Shown here piece by piece: positions 61,536 through 64,000 of a DNA stretch of 64,000 bases. The notes under the pieces are model-generated. The model saw only the letters and a program-made list of their open reading frames with translations, had not been told where the DNA came from and ran no database searches. A program made the position numbers and the translations under genes. Location: the NCBI RefSeq assembly GCF_900496995.4, contig NC_044023.1:22638453-22702452 (forward strand), read 5' to 3'. Numbering within the stretch: position 1 is the stretch's first letter; each line of letters starts with the position of its first letter. This DNA is from Aquila chrysaetos chrysaetos. Its lineage: Eukaryota; Chordata; Aves; Accipitriformes; Accipitridae.

Positions 61536-61590
61536 CAAAAAAACCAACCCCAAAACACCCCCCCCCCCCCCCCCCCCCGGCAAAAAACCC
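61536..61590. repeat. C21 homopolymer within A/C-rich tract
   Basis: CAAAAAAACCAACCCCAAAAC leads into 21 consecutive C (61558-61578), followed by ggcaaaaaaccc. The C-run is the longest in the window and may be misassembled or polymorphic in length. Its complement is a G21 quadruplex-prone run. Confidence 0.9.
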
Positions 61591-63544
61591 TACATACGTA
61601 TCTTGTCCAGTTTTTATTTGGAAAGATGTGACTGTAATTCTAGATAGGACTTCAGAACCTGAGAAGAGTCTAACGTTTCAAAAACGTAGTTTTCCAGCAA
61701 AAACCATCATGTTATTTTATTCCTTTGGACACTAAATGTCACAGAGGTTTCTGGGACCAGTCCTGCCAACACTGCGATGACTGGAAAGCTGAGACATCCA
61801 GGGGCAAAGGGATGGCTGTCAGTGACCGCTCAGAGAGCTGGAAGCTTCTTCTTAAAAACATGAGAGCTGAGATGGTCAAGCGTATCATATATAGATATAA
61901 ACGGCAGAACAAAAGCAGCCATTGCCATTTAGTTATACAAAAAACCCCAGTGCACTCTTTCACCGATAATGGCTGCCTCTAGTTTTTATCAGAGCGACGG
62001 ATGGGGTTTTACAGCATAAGCAGCAGCTAAAGCAAAAGTCCATGACTTGGCTTTTCCCTCATGCTGTGGCCTCTGGGCTGCCATTCACATAAGCACAGCA
62101 CTAAAATGGACTGGGGCATGTGGAGCCGATCAGAATTTACTTTTTGATTACACTGGATTTTCATTTATAGCTTCATCCAAGCTGCCCTGGGCTGGGGAGA
62201 CTGGAGACAGTAATGTGCAGGTCATTGCTAAAGAACATTTTCCAGTTAAAGAAAATTAAATCTATTTGCAGTAGAAAATAGCTAGAGAAGAGAAGAGAAA
62301 GTGTCACTAGTAACTTGTAAAATCATATGTCTACAGTGATCATAAACCCAGAACTCTATTCAATAAAACCAGAAATGCCTTCTTACCAAGGATGAACAAT
62401 AAATGTAATGTGCAAGTAAGAGGATATAAATATTCAACAAAGGAAGGATCGAATTCCAATTTTTTTCAAAATCTAGATGTGCTCCGACATATTTTAAAAG
62501 AAGCTTTGAAGTCTTTTTCGGGCAGTTTCATTTTTAAAGTATTATATGATTCGTGTAACTACATCAGAACTAAATCAGTACTAAAACATCATTGGGGCCC
62601 TCAGCTTTGTAAGGCATGGATTTCTTTCTCTTCATCTACTTAGAAAAAAGTTACAGGAGAGACTCTGAGGGCATGAACGTTTGGTGCACTATTGCCTCTT
62701 GTAGTGGCATCTGGTTTGGTGCAGGCTGTTGCCCCCGGTCGTGCCGCTTCCCTGTCGTGCCTCGGCGAGCCGAGGCTGCAGAGCCGGGCCAGAGACATCG
62801 CCCTCCGCAAGGGAACAGCCCACGTGTAGTGGCAGCTCAGAGCACCCCGGTACCTGTCTGAAACTGTTACTGCATGGAATCACTGCCTGCATTATTAACT
62901 GGCAAATACTATAATTTGAAAATTTAAATACTATAATTTTGGGAATTAAATCCATTAAACTTCAGATGTCATCAATATTCGCAGAACTGTCTACTTCGGG
63001 ACAGCTACAAATGTATTGTTATTGAGAGAAGCATCCATTAAAGTCAGCATAACTCAGTTTATGCCAGCTTCCTCATCACTCTATGTTAATATATTCCTTA
63101 CTATTACGGTGCCATTAGGATTTTTTTTTTTTTTTAATACGGTTAATGTCTTGTTCAATTCTTCCATCAGTTCAAAGTTATTTGAGAAGGAATGTTTGTA
63201 CTACATCTGGTTTCTCCCCCTCCAGCAGAGTCTTCTCAGCTACCAGAGAGAAAATCTAACTCAACAGGGTCAAATGCTTTCTGGCTTATATTCCTGTTTC
63301 CCTTCCTCCAACACAACCACAGAACAAATAACAGCATGCCAAAATAAAAATGCAATTTGGTGTGTTCTACTTAGAGCATTTTATCATAATCTGAAATAAA
63401 ATACTTTGATTTCATTATTTAATATGCTGATCGGATTTTGAAGTAAAAGCGTTGTATAAATGGCATTCCTGTCACCACAGGCCCTAGTCTGGTCATCTAG
63501 ATGACTATTTTAAAACTATTTTTAAAAGCTGTATTTAGTTTTAT

Positions 63545-64000
63545 TGTCGTGGTTTAACCACAGTCAGCAACTAAGCACCATGCAGCCGCTCACTCACTTC
63601 ACCCCCCTACCCAGTGGGATGGGGGAGAGAATTGGGAAAAGAAGTAAAACTCATGGGTTGAGATAAGAACAGTTTAATAGAACAGAAAGGAAGAAACTAA
63701 TAATGATAATAATAAAAATAATAAAATGACAATAATAATAATAAAAGGGCTGGAATATACAAGTGATGCACAATGCAATTGCTGACCACCTGCCGACAGA
63801 TGCCCAGTTATTTCCCGAGCGGCGCCCAGCCCCACTCCCCCCAGTTTATATGCTGGGCATGACGTCACATGGTCTGGAATACCCCTTTGGCCAGTTTGGG
63901 TCAGGTGCCCTGGCTGTGTCCCCTCCCAGCTTCTTGTGCTCCTCCAGCCTTCTTGCTGGCTGGGCATGAGAAGCTGAAAAATCCTTGACTTAGACTAAAC
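63545..64000 (-). mobile_element. Avian ERV LTR, second copy, cut by window end
   Basis: It begins TGTCGTGGTTTAACCACAG and aligns along its length with the LTR at 2143-2735, including GCAGCCGCTC, GGTCTGGAATACCCC and GGCTGTGTCCCCTCCCA. Orientation is minus. This copy keeps the expected signals on that strand: TATAAA (plus-strand tttata at 63845-63850), poly(A) signal ATTAAA (63673-63678), and a perfect CRE TGACGTCA (63860-63867). It also has an (AAT)n-rich expansion at 63699-63746. About 140 bp at the U3 end lie beyond the window. Because of this cut, I cannot tell a solo LTR from the 3' LTR of a provirus extending to the right. Confidence 0.85.
63699..63746. repeat. (AAT)n-rich tract inside the LTR
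   Basis: Imperfect AATAAT/GATAAT units within the LTR's R/U5-like region on the minus strand. It is absent from the copy at 2143-2735, so it arose or expanded in this lineage of the element. Confidence 0.8.

Larger units (their letters stand above)
49481..63544. other. Probable first intron, no exon recognised
   Basis: This segment follows the CpG-island donor and is mainly AT-rich. A second donor-like string, CCCAG|GTAATG, occurs at 49684/49685. The segment contains a (GA)n tract, a (TTG)n tract, inverted repeats at 51254-51305 and 60790-60801, a secondary CpG island at 53385-53720, several AT-rich blocks rich in ATTTGCAT-like or TAAT sites (for example 54940-55120), an A20 run, and a C21 run. 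No open frame resembles a known exon. Confidence 0.45.

Noticed and set aside
2143..64000. The two LTRs as the ends of one provirus
   Set aside because: They are 61 kb apart with no retroviral genes between them, they differ in sequence and decay, and the left copy has its own near-matching target duplication.

Overview
This window looks like non-coding DNA from a vertebrate nuclear genome, most likely a bird. Three things point that way: (1) two copies of an LTR that I recognise as a family common in avian genomes, starting near TGTC(G/A)(T/C)GGTTTAAC and containing the phrase GCAGCCGCTC; (2) only a few old, decayed CR1 and MIR-like retroposon remnants, so repeat density is low; (3) a CpG-island promoter set in long AT-rich, gene-poor flanks. 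I could not name the species or the gene. All family assignments are from memory of consensus sequences, without a database search.

Layout. 1-2142 is AT-rich flank with no gene. 2143-2735 is a complete solo LTR, oriented on the minus strand, with a near-matching 5-bp target duplication. 2736-4380 is a GC-rich shoulder followed by AT-rich DNA. 4380-4720 is an old antisense CR1 remnant. From 4.7 to 47.9 kb I see no convincing exon. That stretch holds a CR1 3' end (about 24.14-24.21 kb), a degenerate interstitial telomeric repeat (25.48-25.52 kb), MIR-like SINE fragments (about 36.5, 41.4 and 43.35 kb), a (CA)n microsatellite, several short CpG-rich islets, and blocks whose dense homeodomain/POU-type sites resemble conserved enhancers.

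The functional centre is a strong CpG island at about 47.93-49.48 kb. It contains a perfect 29-bp inverted repeat built from GC boxes, a consensus CCAAT box, and a consensus splice donor at 48365/48366 on the plus strand. This suggests a non-coding (5'UTR) first exon of a plus-strand gene, with the rest of the window (49.5-63.5 kb) as intron 1. A 14-bp palindrome made of two overlapping POU octamers lies inside the island, next to an anomalously AT-rich block. A second, smaller CpG island lies at 53.39-53.72 kb. The window ends inside a second LTR of the same family and orientation (63545 onward), which keeps its TATA box, poly(A) signal and a CRE.

No open reading frame is supported as a protein-coding gene. 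The longest ones sit in the CpG island and are explained by base composition and T-tracts. The best leads are the promoter's giant GC-box hairpin, the double-octamer palindrome, the telomere-like array, and a recurring A(n)CCCCAAACC low-complexity motif seen about a dozen times.
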